Positions 21,758 through 35,735 are shown, counted from the stretch's first letter. The stretch is DNA of 64,000 nt from Galerina marginata (GCA_023014335.1 JAECYW010000024.1:496001-560000), one strand, 5' to 3'. Notes: a model not told the origin generated them from the sequence alone. A program made the numbers and translations.

Positions 21758-22479
21758 TTAATTGGCGGAGAACGAAGCAGCTGCTAATCCTATGAAAGCG
21801 TCCGTGATTAAGCTAATTACAACCACCCCCTGACTTTTCAATTTCTGACAGACTGTTAAAAAAATCAAAACGGAGGGCAGTTCATTGAGAAACGAATTTT
21901 GAATCTGCTTGATTCCTTTCAGACGTCTTGAGATTTCAAAAGACAAGGTGCCTTGGCAATACTAGGCGCCTGCCTTGCCTTGCGTGGCGTAGAAAACTAG
22001 ATAAGAGCAGGGTGGTATGAGGCGCCCAAGAGGAGGAAAAGGACTAAGGAAACACACCCTCTAAGAGCGGCACGCCAATCATCCGAGTCCCCAGTCATAT
22101 TTACCACACTAGGAGTGCTAATTCCAAGGCGCATGATGACAACGTCTCCATTCCAACGGCATCCGGGAACCGTTGATGCAACCGTTAGATTTATGTGCAG
22201 AAGGCAGTGGTTCTTGAAAAAGATTTGAAAACGATACCAACGACCTGCCCATTGAACGGTTACAATAACATCGTAAATATATGGCTGCGTTCTCCTTTCC
22301 GAGAAGGCTCCTTCAAGTTCGACAACGGGGAATCGTTGGCGACCGGTAATTCTCGTTAACACAGGAACAGAAATAGGATGAGCGCTGAAGACGCTGTATA
22401 GCCTTGCTCGGACGACGGTATAAGCACCTTGCCTATGAAGTAAGGTTGTAAGTAAATTGAACTTGAAAATAACACGCAA
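21758..22479 (-). pseudogene. Small repeated family, copy 1 (decayed)
   Basis: Carries the family core: RFPVVE, TQPYIYDVIVTVQWAGRWYR, NHCLLHIN, WNGDVVIMRLGI, VVNMTGD. Compared with the copy at 41085 it has a 4-base insertion at the start of the second exon (frame break), lacks the first exon, and has TAG for TGG in the downstream block near 21964. The downstream block 21758-21946 (SFEISRRLKGIKQIQ...) is also present after the copy at 41 kb and may be a 3' exon of the family. Confidence 0.6.
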
Positions 22480-22997
22480 TGAGTACTCAGTTCATTGCCT
22501 ATGAACCATTGAGTTGAGCGTTTTTTGTTCATTCTTGAACTCCTTAATGGTACCCTGGGCAGACTTCAAAGCGAGCGTTGAAACGTCGGGAATCAAATCA
22601 GTTACATAAATATCCGAGATACCCATGCTGTAAGTTGTCGAGTCACGGTCCGGTTTGAATTTGCAGAGTATTACCCACACCTCCCAATATTCTCCACATC
22701 GTCCTGACTCGCCTGCTCATCGTCTCAGTCTCAGGGATGTTTGACAAGGGGTGCGCTCGAGTTCAGAGCGTTTTATATAAAAGCTAGTCGCTGTGCCTTG
22801 CAACGTCCAACCCACCGCCGCGGCGTATTCAAGCCCAAGTCAATGTTGATTCAAGAAACGGTGACGCTCTTGCAGCAAGCTTGGAATCGTTTCACTCTGC
22901 GTGGGCAGGTTGGTTCTAGGATCTATGTCGTTGCTTGAATCTGCGCGTTCATTTAAGTTTGCTTGCACTTGTCCAGAATTACAGCCTGGCAGCCAGG

Positions 22998-24890
22998 ATG
23001 GATGGTCATCGTGGCCCTATCAACTGCTTTGCACTTCTCGGAGACGCTGAACTTCTCGCCAGTGGAGGTAAGTTCGCTCTCATATTGGTTTTAGAGAGAG
23101 CCACAACTTTCTTCTGCGTAGGCGATGACGAGACCGTCAAGATCTGGGACCTCGCCTCTTATTCGCAAAGAGACACCCTGATCGACAAGGCTGGTCGTTG
23201 GGGTCAAGTGACCTGTCTGCAATGGATATATCAGGACAACAATGTGGCCGCGGGCGGTTTGTTGTGCTTTGGGACAGGTAGAGGACGGATGGTGACCTAC
23301 AAGCATCAAAGACGAAAGGTATTCCTATAAAAGCGAAAATAAAATCCCTGGCTGATTGTCCTATACAAGGGTCTTTTCATAGAGAGTTCTGATACTCAGG
23401 TTTTTAGCTCTGGCGATAGCGTCGAAACCCTGGCCTTTGATCCTGTGAGCCTTCGAGTGCTCGTCACTAGCCACAATGGCAAGATCAAACTTTATCGGCT
23501 TAGCGGAGAAGGTGCCGCATACCCCATGGCTGATTGTCGACCTTCAGTCGCTAACTCTAGCTCTTAGAAATGACCCCTTTGTGGACCGTTGAATTAAGCG
23601 ACGCCATTCCGCGCTTTGCCCATTTTATCAATAGGGGGGATGACGTTCTACTTTACGCTCTAGAAAGTGGAGAAATGTGAGTGCTTAGAGCAGCTCCTTA
23701 AACTGCACACTGATGAAATTTTAGCACCTGTCGAGATGCTCAGACCGCGGCGGTTAAGAGCTCCCGAACCCTCAAGTCCGCGATGTACGTTTCTTTTCCT
23801 TCTTCTCTCTCCAAGCTTGACCCGCTGAGCAGTGGCAATGTCAATCTGGATGAGTTGGGGAAAACCTTTGTCGTTGACAATATCCGGTCGGGCTTCGACG
23901 TTTACCCGATCCATCGATCTACACCCCTTCAAACGTTTGAAATTCCGTCAACTACGAGACACGTCAGAATGGTGGCCTTCGCTGAAAAAGGCGCTGTAAT
24001 TGTGGGGGGTAGTGACCATGGAAGGGTGTATGTTTTTGACTTGAAAACATCTCAGCTACTCCAATGCATGAGCCATGGAAAGCCAGCATCTCTTGTTCAA
24101 ACAATTATTGTAAGATTCAAGCGTTAGATTTTTTTCCATTGCCCTTGACTAGTGTTCTGCCTAGACAACTACTGTGGAGAAGCGTCACCTCGTAATCACT
24201 GGGTCATCTGATGACAGGCCATCTATTTGTGTTTGGGAAAAGCCTGTAGGTCGTTATTGATCTGTTGCTGCCGATTTGACTAACTATCATGGCCTATAGA
24301 CTCAGCGTGCACTACTGGAGAAGCGACAGGGCGATGAGAGGCGCGGAGTAGTTGGTTTGGTGGTAATAATCCTATTTTTCAACATCATTCTGGCGATTAC
24401 CTCCCCTGCATGGTTTCCATCTTTCAAAGAGGTGAGCAGGCCGTCTCGTGACGTGTTCTTTGGACAAGGTTTGAGATTCTTTCAGGAAATAGTCTCAATT
24501 TCTGCAAGTGTTCGAGGTGTAGCAGAACAAGCCGCACCCGACCCATTGAAGAGGTTGCGGGATCAAGGACAAGAAGCCACCAGAGCTCGAGACGTTGCTG
24601 AGCCGATTGCTAATGCCCGAGACGTTATTGAACGGACGGCCAGTGCTCGGGATGACGTCGTTATTCCCCTCAATGTTTTGATGCAACTTTCCCCTGGTGT
24701 CTTAAAGCAGCTGGGAGCTGGTCGCAATATTCGTATTGCTTCGGATGGCCCTGAAACTCGCACACCTTCATCAGGAGAGGTTGCTGACTTCAACGCAGAG
24801 GATTTGCATGTCGATATTCCAACAAGGGCCGAAATGGAGAACCGTGCTCACCGGTCAGCCGAATCCAAGGCAGTGCTGGTTTTGGAGTAA
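22998..24890 (+). CDS. WD40-repeat protein with C-terminal membrane segment (496 aa)
   Basis: join(22998..23067,23122..23318,23400..23511,23568..23676,23725..24109,24165..24245,24300..24431,24486..24890) gives 497 codons with every phase correct. WD40 blades: MDGHRGPINCFALL..LASGGDDETVKIWDLAS; then VETLAFDPVSLRVLVTSHNG; VAFAEKGAVIVGGSDHG..VYVFDLKTSQLLQ; HLVITGSSDDRPSICVWEKP. After the propeller comes a 22-residue hydrophobic helix (VVGLVVIILFFNIILAITSP) and a C-terminal tail with Ala/Arg-rich repeats (RARDVAEPIANARDVIERT). Probably a membrane-anchored scaffold; partners unknown. The ATG at 22998 is the first in frame, but the frame is open upstream and an extra 5' exon is possible. Intact, unlike its neighbours. 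Confidence 0.85.
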
Positions 24891-24992
24891 GTAGAGCGGT
24901 CGATAATGAGGAAGATTTAAAAGCTGTTGCTACCTTGACTATATATACATAAAGAGTTTTATACGTTCGAAATACGGTTTACATGTAGGCCT

Positions 24993-25500
24993 CTACACAT
25001 ATTGAACATGTTTACATATGGGACGAAACAAAAGCAGCAGAGCAGTCGAATATACAGCGGGGGCACAGTGACATGAAGAGGTCGGAGCCGAAAAGGCGAC
25101 AATAAAGGCAGATACGAGCAACAGAATATACAGGACAATGGTATAGTAGCCGGCGATCTGGGGAGTTGTGAAGAGTTGGATGCAGTCAAATGAATCCGAG
25201 GCCATCATCATTGAGGCAAGCGTAACGAAAAGCATCAGGACAAACGGAGACAAGATCATCTCTAAAAGCAGGAAAAGTGCCAAACGGCCTACTCTAAGCT
25301 TCACCAGTCAGCGTTGTGGACGGCGACAGTGTCAGCAACGTTGGCTTCGGGCAATTCTGGGGAGGTCGTCCACAGCGCTCACCTCAGCATCGGGTAAGCA
25401 TGCAGTCAACAGCCTGATTCACTATTTGTTTCCGCTTGTCTTCTCCAACCAGGGCGGTGTGGCCCCTGCTCTTTGACAAAAGGCAGCATTTGAGCAGACT
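24993..25500 (-). pseudogene. Paralogue of the 21.2-21.6 kb membrane fragment
   Basis: Near 25440-25490 the minus strand reads AAFCQRAGATPPWLEKTSG, matching AAFCQKARAKPPQLEGA of the 21.4-kb copy. Downstream (24993-25304) a frame has three hydrophobic segments (LALFLLLEMILSPFVLMLFV; YYTIVLYILLLVSAFIVAF). The two parts are not in one frame and no start was found, so this is a remnant or an unresolved multi-exon gene. Confidence 0.35.
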
Positions 25501-25787
25501 CGATCTGGAGCTTCACGCGTTTAGAAGTATGAACAAATTAGCGGCATTGATATGTACAGCCAACGAAAGATCGTCAGACGTATCTGATCTTCGTAGAGCC
25601 CCGATGCGTTGGAACATGGACACCCGCCCGATGGGCCTTGCAAGTAAATAATTAGGTTGGCAGGGAAGCATGATTAAAAAAGCGCTGCAGCTGTCCTTGA
25701 CTAGAAAGACTGTGTATATCGAGTCGGTCACGTGATCCGAAACGCGACAACAGAAGGGGACTCACCACGTTGCTGATGGTAGTGGTA

Positions 25788-26790
25788 AAAAAGAATCAAA
25801 AACATTGAAAGCACATGCTAATCTAGAATTATAGGCGAAGACGTGCATCGAGGGATAAGGCTACGCCACCTGATGTCAAATTTACGAATCCTTCAGAAAC
25901 TTTGAAACCGATAGCCTTGCTTCAGCTAAAGTGGCATATATATTCAGCAAGAAGGGATGCAGTTGTAAGAGTCTGGCCATACCGGAGCGAATCCTGGTGA
26001 TAAGCCCTGAAAGGAAGTTAGTCGATACGAAGACGGCAAATGACTTGCACATATACCTTCTATCAGTCGTCCAACAGCACCTAGTGGACGATTAGAACGA
26101 TGAGGACAGACGATTTGATTCATTTGAAGCCAATCGTCAAAATCGCCTGTTTGAATTAGGGCAGGCTAGTGTGACCTTTTGTGACTCACGTTCTGAGCGT
26201 TTGCCTTATCTCCAAACCCCGTTCTTGTCGTCCGCTAAGTGTTGTTGGACGAAGAAAGGGACGTTTTGGGTGCGTTGTTCTCGTCTTCTCGTCGTCCGCT
26301 AAGTGTTGTTGGACGATGAAAGGGACGTTTTGAGTGCGTTGTTCTCGTCTTCTCGTCGTCCGCTAAGTATTGCTGGACAACGAAAGGGACGTTCTGGGTA
26401 CGTCTTCTCGTCGTCCGCTAAGTATTGCTGGACGACGAAAGGGACGTTCTGGGTACGTTGTTCTCGTCGTCCGCTAGGTTCTGCTGGACAACGAGTCAAT
26501 GTTCGGAGCAGAATAGTTCTTAGAGTGCGGCTAGACTAGCTTGCGTGGGCTCACGGAACTCTCAGTCCGCTATGTGGTGTATTCATTATCTTACGGTTAT
26601 TCTGAACGAAAAGGTGATTTATTTCTCCTCTAATAATTTCGTGGTCTTAACTTTATCCGTTCTCGTAGGCATATATTTATCTGGCTCAGTAGAATTTCTT
26701 CCTCGATTCTACACAGCCTGCCCGTCCTCTTCGCCATGCTACTGGGCTGGATTTTATTCCTCTGGGCCTCTCTCGATGTGCCCATTGAAG
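25788..26790 (+). repeat. Second copy of the 1.15-3.4 kb block with internal deletion
   Basis: 25788-26064 matches 1150-1428 (3' part of the 190-aa gene and its flank); 26066-26712 matches 2676-3322 almost without difference. The 1247 bases between these parts in copy 1 are missing. 26713-26790 continues into sequence that copy 3 at 54.7 kb also has and copy 1 lacks. All five tandem hairpins are retained. Confidence 0.9.
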
Positions 26791-27229
26791 CCTGCTTTAA
26801 CTCGGTTCGTTTATTTGGAACAAATTCCCTGGGTTTTCGACTTAAATTGGTTGTCTTTAGGTACGAAACCTCGCCCGTTTTTCTACCCAGACCCCTTCCG
26901 CACGCAAGTCTGATGTCATTTTGACAACGACACCAGCATCTCGTTGCGTTAAGGCTGGGTCCATGCTCGACACGCTCTCGAACATCTCTCCTTTCGGGCG
27001 TCGTTTGCGGCCTAGTTCGTGCATATCTCTCGACATTTGTTGTGTTTCTGCAGGAGGAGCAAACAATCGAATTGTCTTGACAGCAAACAAATCCCAGGAG
27101 GAGATACCGATTTTATCCTGGACTTCAGCAAAGTGCGACACCCGGAGCCCCTGCACGTCCTCCGGCCCAGCAACCGCAGGCGACCACACCTCCCTCGGAT
27201 CCGCCCACATCAGCACCAACTAAAATGGT

Positions 27230-28800
<1,571 letters not shown>

Positions 28801-29192
28801 AGAAGGATTGGTGTCAGAGTGATCTGCTTGAGCATAGGATGTTGTTCAATTCTCAATGTTAATTTCTCACTTTCTATTTCATCTTTACCCTCTTTGCTCA
28901 GACTTTCTCGCATTAGATATCGTGTCCCCGTCCTTACCATACCTGTCCCTGAAATTTACTGTCCTTATAATGTCATTTAATTTGTGCAATTCTTATGTTC
29001 TTGGAGGCCCACTTGTTGACTTGTCACTGATAGGCTCTAACAGCAGCATAACATCAAGATGAGATATTATTCTTTAATTCACAAGATATAGTACAAGTTA
29101 CAATACTTAATACTGATAGGCAGCATTGCGAATAGTGGTGTATAAAACATGTCGTGGGCAGCAAAATACGATGAAGACGTCATGGGCAAGAT
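28801..29192. other. No gene recognised
   Basis: AT-rich spacer between the muskelin remnant and the 3' end of the 974-aa gene. Short frames on both strands lack any gene-like feature. Confidence 0.5.
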
Positions 29193-32100
29193 CTAGCTGT
29201 CTGCAGAGGGAGGACCACCACCTTCTGACTGTTTGCGATGAATATAGGCAATTTGTTCAGGTGTGAGTTTTTCTTCCAATTCTTCAAGACTTTTTTTCGA
29301 AATTTCATGAAAGCCTTGATGGAAAATATTGCATATCGCATTCCGCACACCAGTAGGCTTTTTGCGAGGGCCGCGCTTTCTTTTGGGAATGGCGTCCCTA
29401 TCTGACTTCGACCTCGGATATGGTGCTACTCGTTCGCGGAGAGATTGAGAAGACGTGGAGGTGGATGCATGTGAAGACCGAGGGCTGTCAGTCATCGGTG
29501 GTACCTCATGAAAATATAGATCAGACTTATGTTCTCAATGGAGAGGAGATAGTTACCTCATCTGAATTCATCAGCCTGAGTCCGTACTTCAAGTCCTGGA
29601 AGATAAATGAAGTAAGCTATTGACTGCAAATGAGACATGATAACTTACTTTGGCTCCTTGCAGATTTGTCTCAACAGACAGTGTTTGGGCTACAGGCGCA
29701 CTGGTTTCAGGAGCAATTCCACGACTGCAGCTGTCCTTGTCAACCTCGTCAACAGTCATAGCTTGCATATCTAGCTCAATTTCACTGTTGTCGTCCCAAT
29801 CAAGTTGTTCTTCATCTTCCCATCCTCTTGTGCTTGGCAATGATGTATGAGTACCTGCCAGAAAAGAGTCAACATCAGTTAAATCTGCACCTATGCTCAT
29901 GGATGGTGCTTTTGGGGGCATGCAATCGCTTGCTGTCAACCTCTTGTCAACTTCTCCTTTCCGAGGATACTGAGTAGGATAAGCCCATGTTGAGGGCTCT
30001 AACGCCACAAGTTGATGATTCACAATGCTCCAGAAAGAGAGACTTGGCAAAGGTCGACCAAAGACCGACTGATCAAAATGAATTCGATCATCTTCTGCAA
30101 GATGGGATAGGAACTTCAGCTCGCGGCCAATATGTCGATCAAAGTAAACAACTGAGTTCGTCCTGTTGGAAGTGTCCTGGTCAAGAGATCTGATCATGAT
30201 TGTGTTGTAGCCATCAGGCATATCCACTCCAAATTCATAGATGGTGGTGTCTGAGACCTCGCAAAACCGGGGCCATGTAGTTGACATCTGGCGGTCAACC
30301 CTATCAATCACAGGTGGGACCCAGTAATGCCCAGATTCGTCATTAATCAGGTCACCAATTTGTGTACTGCTTGTAGAATCTTCGGCTACGTGACAATGCC
30401 CAGCGACAGCTACCACTTTTGGTCGACATAGCTGGCGTGCAATTGTGAGGCCAATATCGTCAATATTGGGGTGCGATGTAAAATAAACCCAAGTGGAAGG
30501 CTGTAATACCTTACCCTCTGAATCTAGGTACAAGAGTTGAGGAAGAGGTTGTCCAAAGATAGTCTCATCGAAGTGAACAGAGGGATCCAGAGGAAGCGGT
30601 TTACGGAATTGAAGGCAGCGACCCATAAAGCGGTCATAATACACCCTTCTGTTCTGTTCGGAAAATGCGATGGGCACCTGAACCATAACAGTCTCGGATT
30701 TACAGCCGTCTACCGTGTTAAGTTGAAAAGCTGGGAGGTTGGATTTTGCGACTTCTTGGAAATTGGTAATGACATTGTTGTTGAGGCGTGCAACCTGGGG
30801 TGGGACCCAATAACAAATGGAGCCTTCGGTAAGAAAGGTGCCCGACCAGCTATTCTCCTGGGCTGACCTAAGTGGCTGCACCGACTCCAGTGGTTGCGCC
30901 GACTCCATTGGTTGCACCGACTCCAGTGGTTGCACCGACTGCGATACATTGATCTGTCGTTTGTCGGGTACTGCGGGATTGTGATTGTGCGTAAAATTGG
31001 CCGTCGCAGATGCTTGGAACGGTTTCCGTCTCCAACCAGGCTGGCAGATCGACTTGGGAGGTCTCCTGTCATATCGGACAGAAGCCGAATTGAGCCTTTC
31101 TTGAATCGTCAGAACTGGATGGTCCCGCTGAGGAAGGCTAGGCATGTCTAAGAATGGTAACTGGGATTCAAACCAAAGGCGCAACAGGTTTGGGTTATTT
31201 TCAGCATATTTCTGGCTTTCTGTATTCTCGAAGAAATCGTGTCTCCTGTCTTGGATGAGGCACCGACGATCTTCGACGCGTGAATGAAGGCATGTAGAAT
31301 AATCCATTTCCTCAATAAATCCATGGATTATCCAGAGAGGAATCTTTCCTGATTCCAAGAGCCACCGAATGCTATCTTTATCAGCGCCGTTTAGATAAAC
31401 ACCCAGGCGCTCGGAAGAGGTAGTTTTGATGGTGTCCGTCCAGTTCTGGGGGTACCAACGAATCTGCATTGTTGACGTCATTGCCATGAAAGCTTCCTGT
31501 TCCCGAAGACCTCGTTGTGCAGCCACAAAATGGGGCATGTAACCCTCCCAGAGCCTGGGGAGAGGGTCGTCACCTTCACTGTCGATCATACTTAGAATAT
31601 CCTCCGGTGTTGGCCAAAGCGGTCGGTTGAGACACAATTTCAATGTGTCTTCCTTCCATGGTTCCGGAACGTCTTGCATAGCGATAGCAGGATCAAAATT
31701 ATTCAAAGAAGCGCGTAATTTTAAGGCTCGATTGTATAGGGCCTTCCCATAGCTAGTATCCAGAGAGCCTATGTTCTGATCTTGGGAATCCACGATCCAG
31801 AAAAATGAGAGCGGAACCAATTCCGGAAACACCTCCCAACCTTCTTTGGTGACAAGCGGCCTCTTACAGAAACCCAACCAAGGACGATTCGAATCGAAAT
31901 GTTGGGGGTGTAGGCTCCAATCGTTGGGACCCTGGCGTCCATCGGGGTACGGAGGATTCGGAGTGTGTTTCGCAGGTTCAAGATTTTGGATTCCTGGGTA
32001 GAAATCGAAAAAATCAGTATTCGGTGACCATATCTCGCAGAAATCGGGGGCCCTGCAAGAGATGTAAGAAACCATGCGATATGAATGTAATGAATTACTT

Positions 32101-32272
32101 ACTCGCCAAGCCCAGCCGTGGGGAATTGAATGAAACGCGTAACCCGAGCCCGGTAGGGAATTTTGAGAGATAGGCCGTCAAAAATGACGGGCTCAAAGGA
32201 GTAGCCGTATGCCTCCGTCAAACGGAGGTAACGTCTCTTCTGGGTGAATGGGACAACCTGTTGACTGTTCAT
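29193..32272 (-). CDS. Uncharacterised 974-aa protein of a mushroom-expanded family
   Basis: complement(join(29193..29504,29557..29595,29649..32052,32103..32272)) gives 975 codons with correct phases. The N-terminal third has the pattern IQNLEPAKHTPNPPYPDGRQ, PEDIL, YMPHFVAAQRGLREQEAFM and SERLGVYLNGADKDSIRWLL, which I recall from large hypothetical proteins repeated in Agaricomycetes. The middle has a six-residue repeat (QPLESV, QPMESA). Then two tandem modules of ~130 residues, each with YWVPP..., VYYDRxxGRxLxF, HFDxxxFGxPLP and QPSTWVY / EPSTWAY. The tail is basic (KRKRGPRKKP), possibly nuclear. The ATG at 32272 is the first in frame. No disrupting mutation. Function unknown. Confidence 0.75.
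30868..30945 (-). repeat. 18-bp coding minisatellite
   Basis: Four to five tandem units of type CCGACTCCAGTGGTTGCG, encoding the (V/A)QP(L/M)(E/R)S hexapeptide repeats of the 974-aa protein. The unit length is a multiple of three, so copy changes keep the frame. Confidence 0.9.
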
Positions 32273-32352
32273 ATTCCGTAATGGCAAGTGGGCAAGGGAA
32301 CCACGGGGCGGCGTAAGGGGAGACAATGGGATCAACACTTCAAACGCGTCAC

Positions 32353-32555
32353 GGTCCTGCAGCGCTTAGCGGACCTCGGACACAGAAGTGCGAAAGGAAG
32401 GAGTGAAAAAAAGGGGCAAAATGGCAAAGAGAACGCGACTCAAACGGTCCAACCACGCCTAGTGGACCACAGAGCGATATGAGTAAAAAAAACAGGCGGA
32501 ATGGCAACACAAACGCGATTCAGATGTTCCACGGTCCAGCTGCGCGTAGCGGACC
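32353..32555 (+). repeat. Three hairpins with GGTCC/GGACC arms
   Basis: At 32353-32375, 32446-32468 and 32533-32555. Each has GGTCC, a 13-base loop related to AGCARCACNTAGC, and GGACC. They lie just upstream of the start of the 974-aa gene (32272), spaced 87-93 bp, and are separated by related spacer text (AAAATGGCAA, AACGCGA). They could affect that gene's promoter. 32556-32772 holds nothing else that I can support. Confidence 0.85.
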
Positions 32556-32772
32556 AAGTGGAAGGAAAGAAAGGCAAAAGTTAAAACCAAGGCGGTGATT
32601 CAATCTCGACGCGTGCATTATGTAATCATTGTAAACAGCAGGCCTGGGCTAACCCTGCAATCGCATAAGTATAGAAGGGTAACCCAAGAATTCTAATGAG
32701 ATACCAAAAACAACATAAATTTTATTGCATCTACGTTGGAATGGTAGTCTACGAAAAATGAACCTCACTCTT

Positions 32773-34129
32773 TCAAACTTCGATGGCCGACATTTCACAA
32801 ACTAGCGAGGCGGTAGGGCATGCACAAGGTTGCCACATCGCGCGCTTGCCCGCTGTGGACGTATTCGCCTTGACCGCGGACATTGTGCTCGCGTCAGATG
32901 AGAGTCTAGGATCGTCGAGGGAGAATATGAACGTAGTCGGTGATGAAATTGCAGTAGCTGCTCCTCCTATCTTCGTCACTTGGCTGCCGTAGAGATGGCA
33001 GGTTGAGGTTGTAGAGTCGGCGCCACTCCGGGAAAAATATAACCGGCACTATAGCAGGTGGAGAGGGCAGAACCACACGAACATGTCGACGCAATGGAGT
33101 GCGCTGTACGGGTATTTTCTGCAAAGAAAAAGGTCGGTTTGTTCTAAGTAGATACCTAAAATAGCATAGAAAAACTTACTTCATCAGAGAGGCACAAACA
33201 ACATTAGGGATGCGATCCTGTGTCTTCAACCGAAGTCATTGCGCATGGCCGTTCAAAAATGGTATTGGTCACCCTTTTTTGGAGGAAACAGTTCCTATTC
33301 TATAGTTCAGTTTTAACGGGTAAGCGGGACTTTTCCGTGCTTAGATAACCGTAGCTAAACGCCTGCAAAAGAGGTAGGTCGTGCACCAGAGCAGCAAGCG
33401 AATAACTTACGGTAAATGCCGTCGCCCTTTGTTCGAGAAAAGAACCAGTGGACGAAGTATGCGCAACATTTAAAATTCAAAATCGTTGACATGATCTTGT
33501 CCATCATGTGATAAAAAGCAACCACATTGGAAGCAACGAGTCGAGGAGAAAAACTAAGCATCAAATGAGAAATATCGTGATATATTTATAAAGAGAGACA
33601 ATTTACCCTATTGCCTGGGCTGACTACACATCGCGATGGTGTTATTGGAATTGTCACAAGGGCCATGTCTCTAGGACGTTCAGCAGCCTTCCGCACAACG
33701 GTTGAGCAACAGGCTGCGATCTAAGTGCTATGCTATTGATACCGCCAAACTGAAACGAGACAGGAGAGACGAGACCGTAGCGTCTAAAAAGAAAGATTAA
33801 GAAGTGTATTTTGGTGTTCAAGTAAAAGGAGACTGACGTTGTGGTTTTGGGCAGCGTGAGACCACAGATTGAACCACAAGACGATACGTCTCCAGTAACA
33901 TACACATCGTCGTGACCACCCACCCTCCAGAAAAGTCCAACAGCATGTAGCGGACTGAGGAAAGGATTAGGTACTCGTCGCAGAACCACAGCAGGCGAAC
34001 CGGATGAAACGAAGCAGGCGGGAAAACCTGAGAGAAGCTATTGAAATTGAAGTTCTTCGTCGTTACAGATAAGAAGCTTACCTTATCGTTGGCACAGAGG
34101 ACATTGAAACGATATGGTAGGACGTGCAA
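32773..34129 (-). other. Possible small multi-exon gene, unresolved
   Basis: Several minus-strand frames with plausible splice sites: 33980-33837 (VLRRVPNPFLSPLHAVGLFW ... GLTLPKTT), 33752-33657 (FGGINSIALRSQPVAQP) and 32979-32773 (GGAATAISSPTTFIFSLDDP ... EMSAIEV-stop). They do not join into one convincing protein and I know no homologue. A member of the GTCC...GGAC hairpin family lies inside at 33933-33957, so part of this may be repeat. Confidence 0.2.
33933..33957 (+). repeat. Solo GTCC...GGAC hairpin
   Basis: AAGTCC, the loop AACAGCATGTAGC, then GGACTG: arms AGTCC/GGACT with the conserved loop. It is an isolated member of the family that is tandem at 2.8-3.1 kb. Confidence 0.8.
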
Positions 34130-34139
34130 AGTATCGAGT

Positions 34140-34700
34140 TCAGAACGGTAGGAGCCAGGTAATGTTGACCCGCGATATAAAGTGCCGTGATACCGAAGCC
34201 GGAATGGCTGACAAGGAACGAGAGAAAAAAGAAAAGCTGGAGACGACGTTCAGCGACGGAGAAACATGCAACACGCTGACTGCCAGTGGGAACATGTACC
34301 CAGTTGGAAGCAGAGATCTATACAGGTGTAGAAGGCAGCGTAGAGAATAGAGAAATAATACAGAGAACCTGCAAAGGGCAATCCCGACGCAGGTCCAGCA
34401 AAGACGATGTCGGATGGAAGTGTGGTACATATTGGTGCAATGGTGTGTGATTGGTGTGCGAGTCGACAACAAGAGCCAGCGTGTTTGGCAGAGGAGGTTG
34501 AACCAAATAACGTACCTCGCTCTTTCCAGCGTGATCGTCTTAGACTGATCTTGCGTTCTCGCTTCGATGCGAATGTCTACTTTCTCTGGCCACCCTTCAA
34601 AGCACAGCGTTCAGCGGCGATGTTCAACAAGACATTTCTCGGGAAGCCCTTGAAAGTCGCGTTTTATTCGCAACCCACATTTTGCAAACCAACTTGACGT
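34140..34700 (+). repeat. Third copy of the inverted-arm repeat family
   Basis: 34160-34505 matches 12560-12850 and, inverted, 16370-16660; 34500-34700 matches, inverted, 16220-16370 (MFNKTFLGKPLKV block). So this copy holds the inner part of the right arm in continuous form. No gene is supported here. Confidence 0.8.
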
Positions 34701-34754
34701 ACATTTTCCCCGAGACTTGAGCGAAGTTGCAGTTAGCTACTCACGTCAGCGAGG

Positions 34755-35560
34755 TTGGCTATGGTTTTTTGGCTTTTGTCTCAATGCTTATACACCCTCA
34801 TTTCAAGTACCCTCAGCTGTAGGCCCCCTCATTCGGCAACCTCCACCTCATCCTCCTGGTTCTTGCTAAACACTCCCTGTTGGATACACAGCGCGCCGGT
34901 CGAATGTTACCCTGGGATCGGCAGGGTAGATATGTCGCTCCACGGAAATTGCTCTGTAAGTATTTCTTCACAACAAAGTGCCATCATATCGCCTGTCTCT
35001 AATCTCGTATGTATACTACTAGTCCGACAGCACCTCTTTGCAATGTCGCGAGTCCCCCTCACTTTGAGGGTTCATACGCCGACGTCCCAAGGCTTTCGGA
35101 TAAGGAACCATCGTGAAGGTGGATGGCCACACGGTGCGTCGCTTTTCTCCTTCCACACCCGCCCTTCGACAGTCCCGTTCAATTCACCTCATCGCTGTTG
35201 CTCTCAAGCGCCACCGCCGACATCTTTCCACACTGCCTCTGCCTCCACATCTATGCAATGGCGCTGTAGATGCAGCAGCGTCTGAGCTCGGATACCTCAG
35301 CAATGCAGAGGAATTCATGCTGCTTCTGCTACGACTGCCTCTTTTGCCAAGGCAGCCGCCTGCCTGGTTTGCCAGTCGGCATGGTCCTTCAGACATCGCC
35401 ATGGGACGCATCCAAGACGAATCGTCTGCCAGCTCGCTCGTTTCCCAAGCCGCAGCGGTAAGCTACGAGGGCCAACCACCACGACCAGCAGCAGCGCTTG
35501 TCACCTGCGCGGCGCTGCTATGGCGCCTTTTTTTCTAGGGATTCCCTTGAAAGCTTGGCG
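34755..35560. other. No gene recognised
   Basis: Plus-strand frames at 34755-35285 and 35113-35538 overlap each other and have low-information Ser/Pro/Leu composition. I see no domain, intron pattern or paralogue that would support them. Confidence 0.4.
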
Positions 35561-35570
35561 AGCTTATTCA

Positions 35571-35735
35571 AACTGCGTGTATGTTCCTCGCTGCGCGCAT
35601 GTCCGTCGCTGCGTGTAAGTTCCTCGCTGCATGTAAGTTCCTCGCAGCGTAGATGTTCGTCGCTGCGCACATGTCCGTCGCCGCGTGTATGTTCCTCGCT
35701 GCGTACATGTGCGTGTATGTCCGTCGCTGCGTGTG
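35571..35735 (+). repeat. 18-bp minisatellite, about 9 units
   Basis: Units of type CTGCGTGTATGTTCCTCG with variation at several sites (CTGCGCGCATGTCCGTCG, CTGCATGTAAGTTCCTCG). One unit near 35706 has a 10-base insertion. Because 18 is a multiple of three, all frames stay open, which explains the long overlapping frames on both strands; none looks like a gene. Confidence 0.9.
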
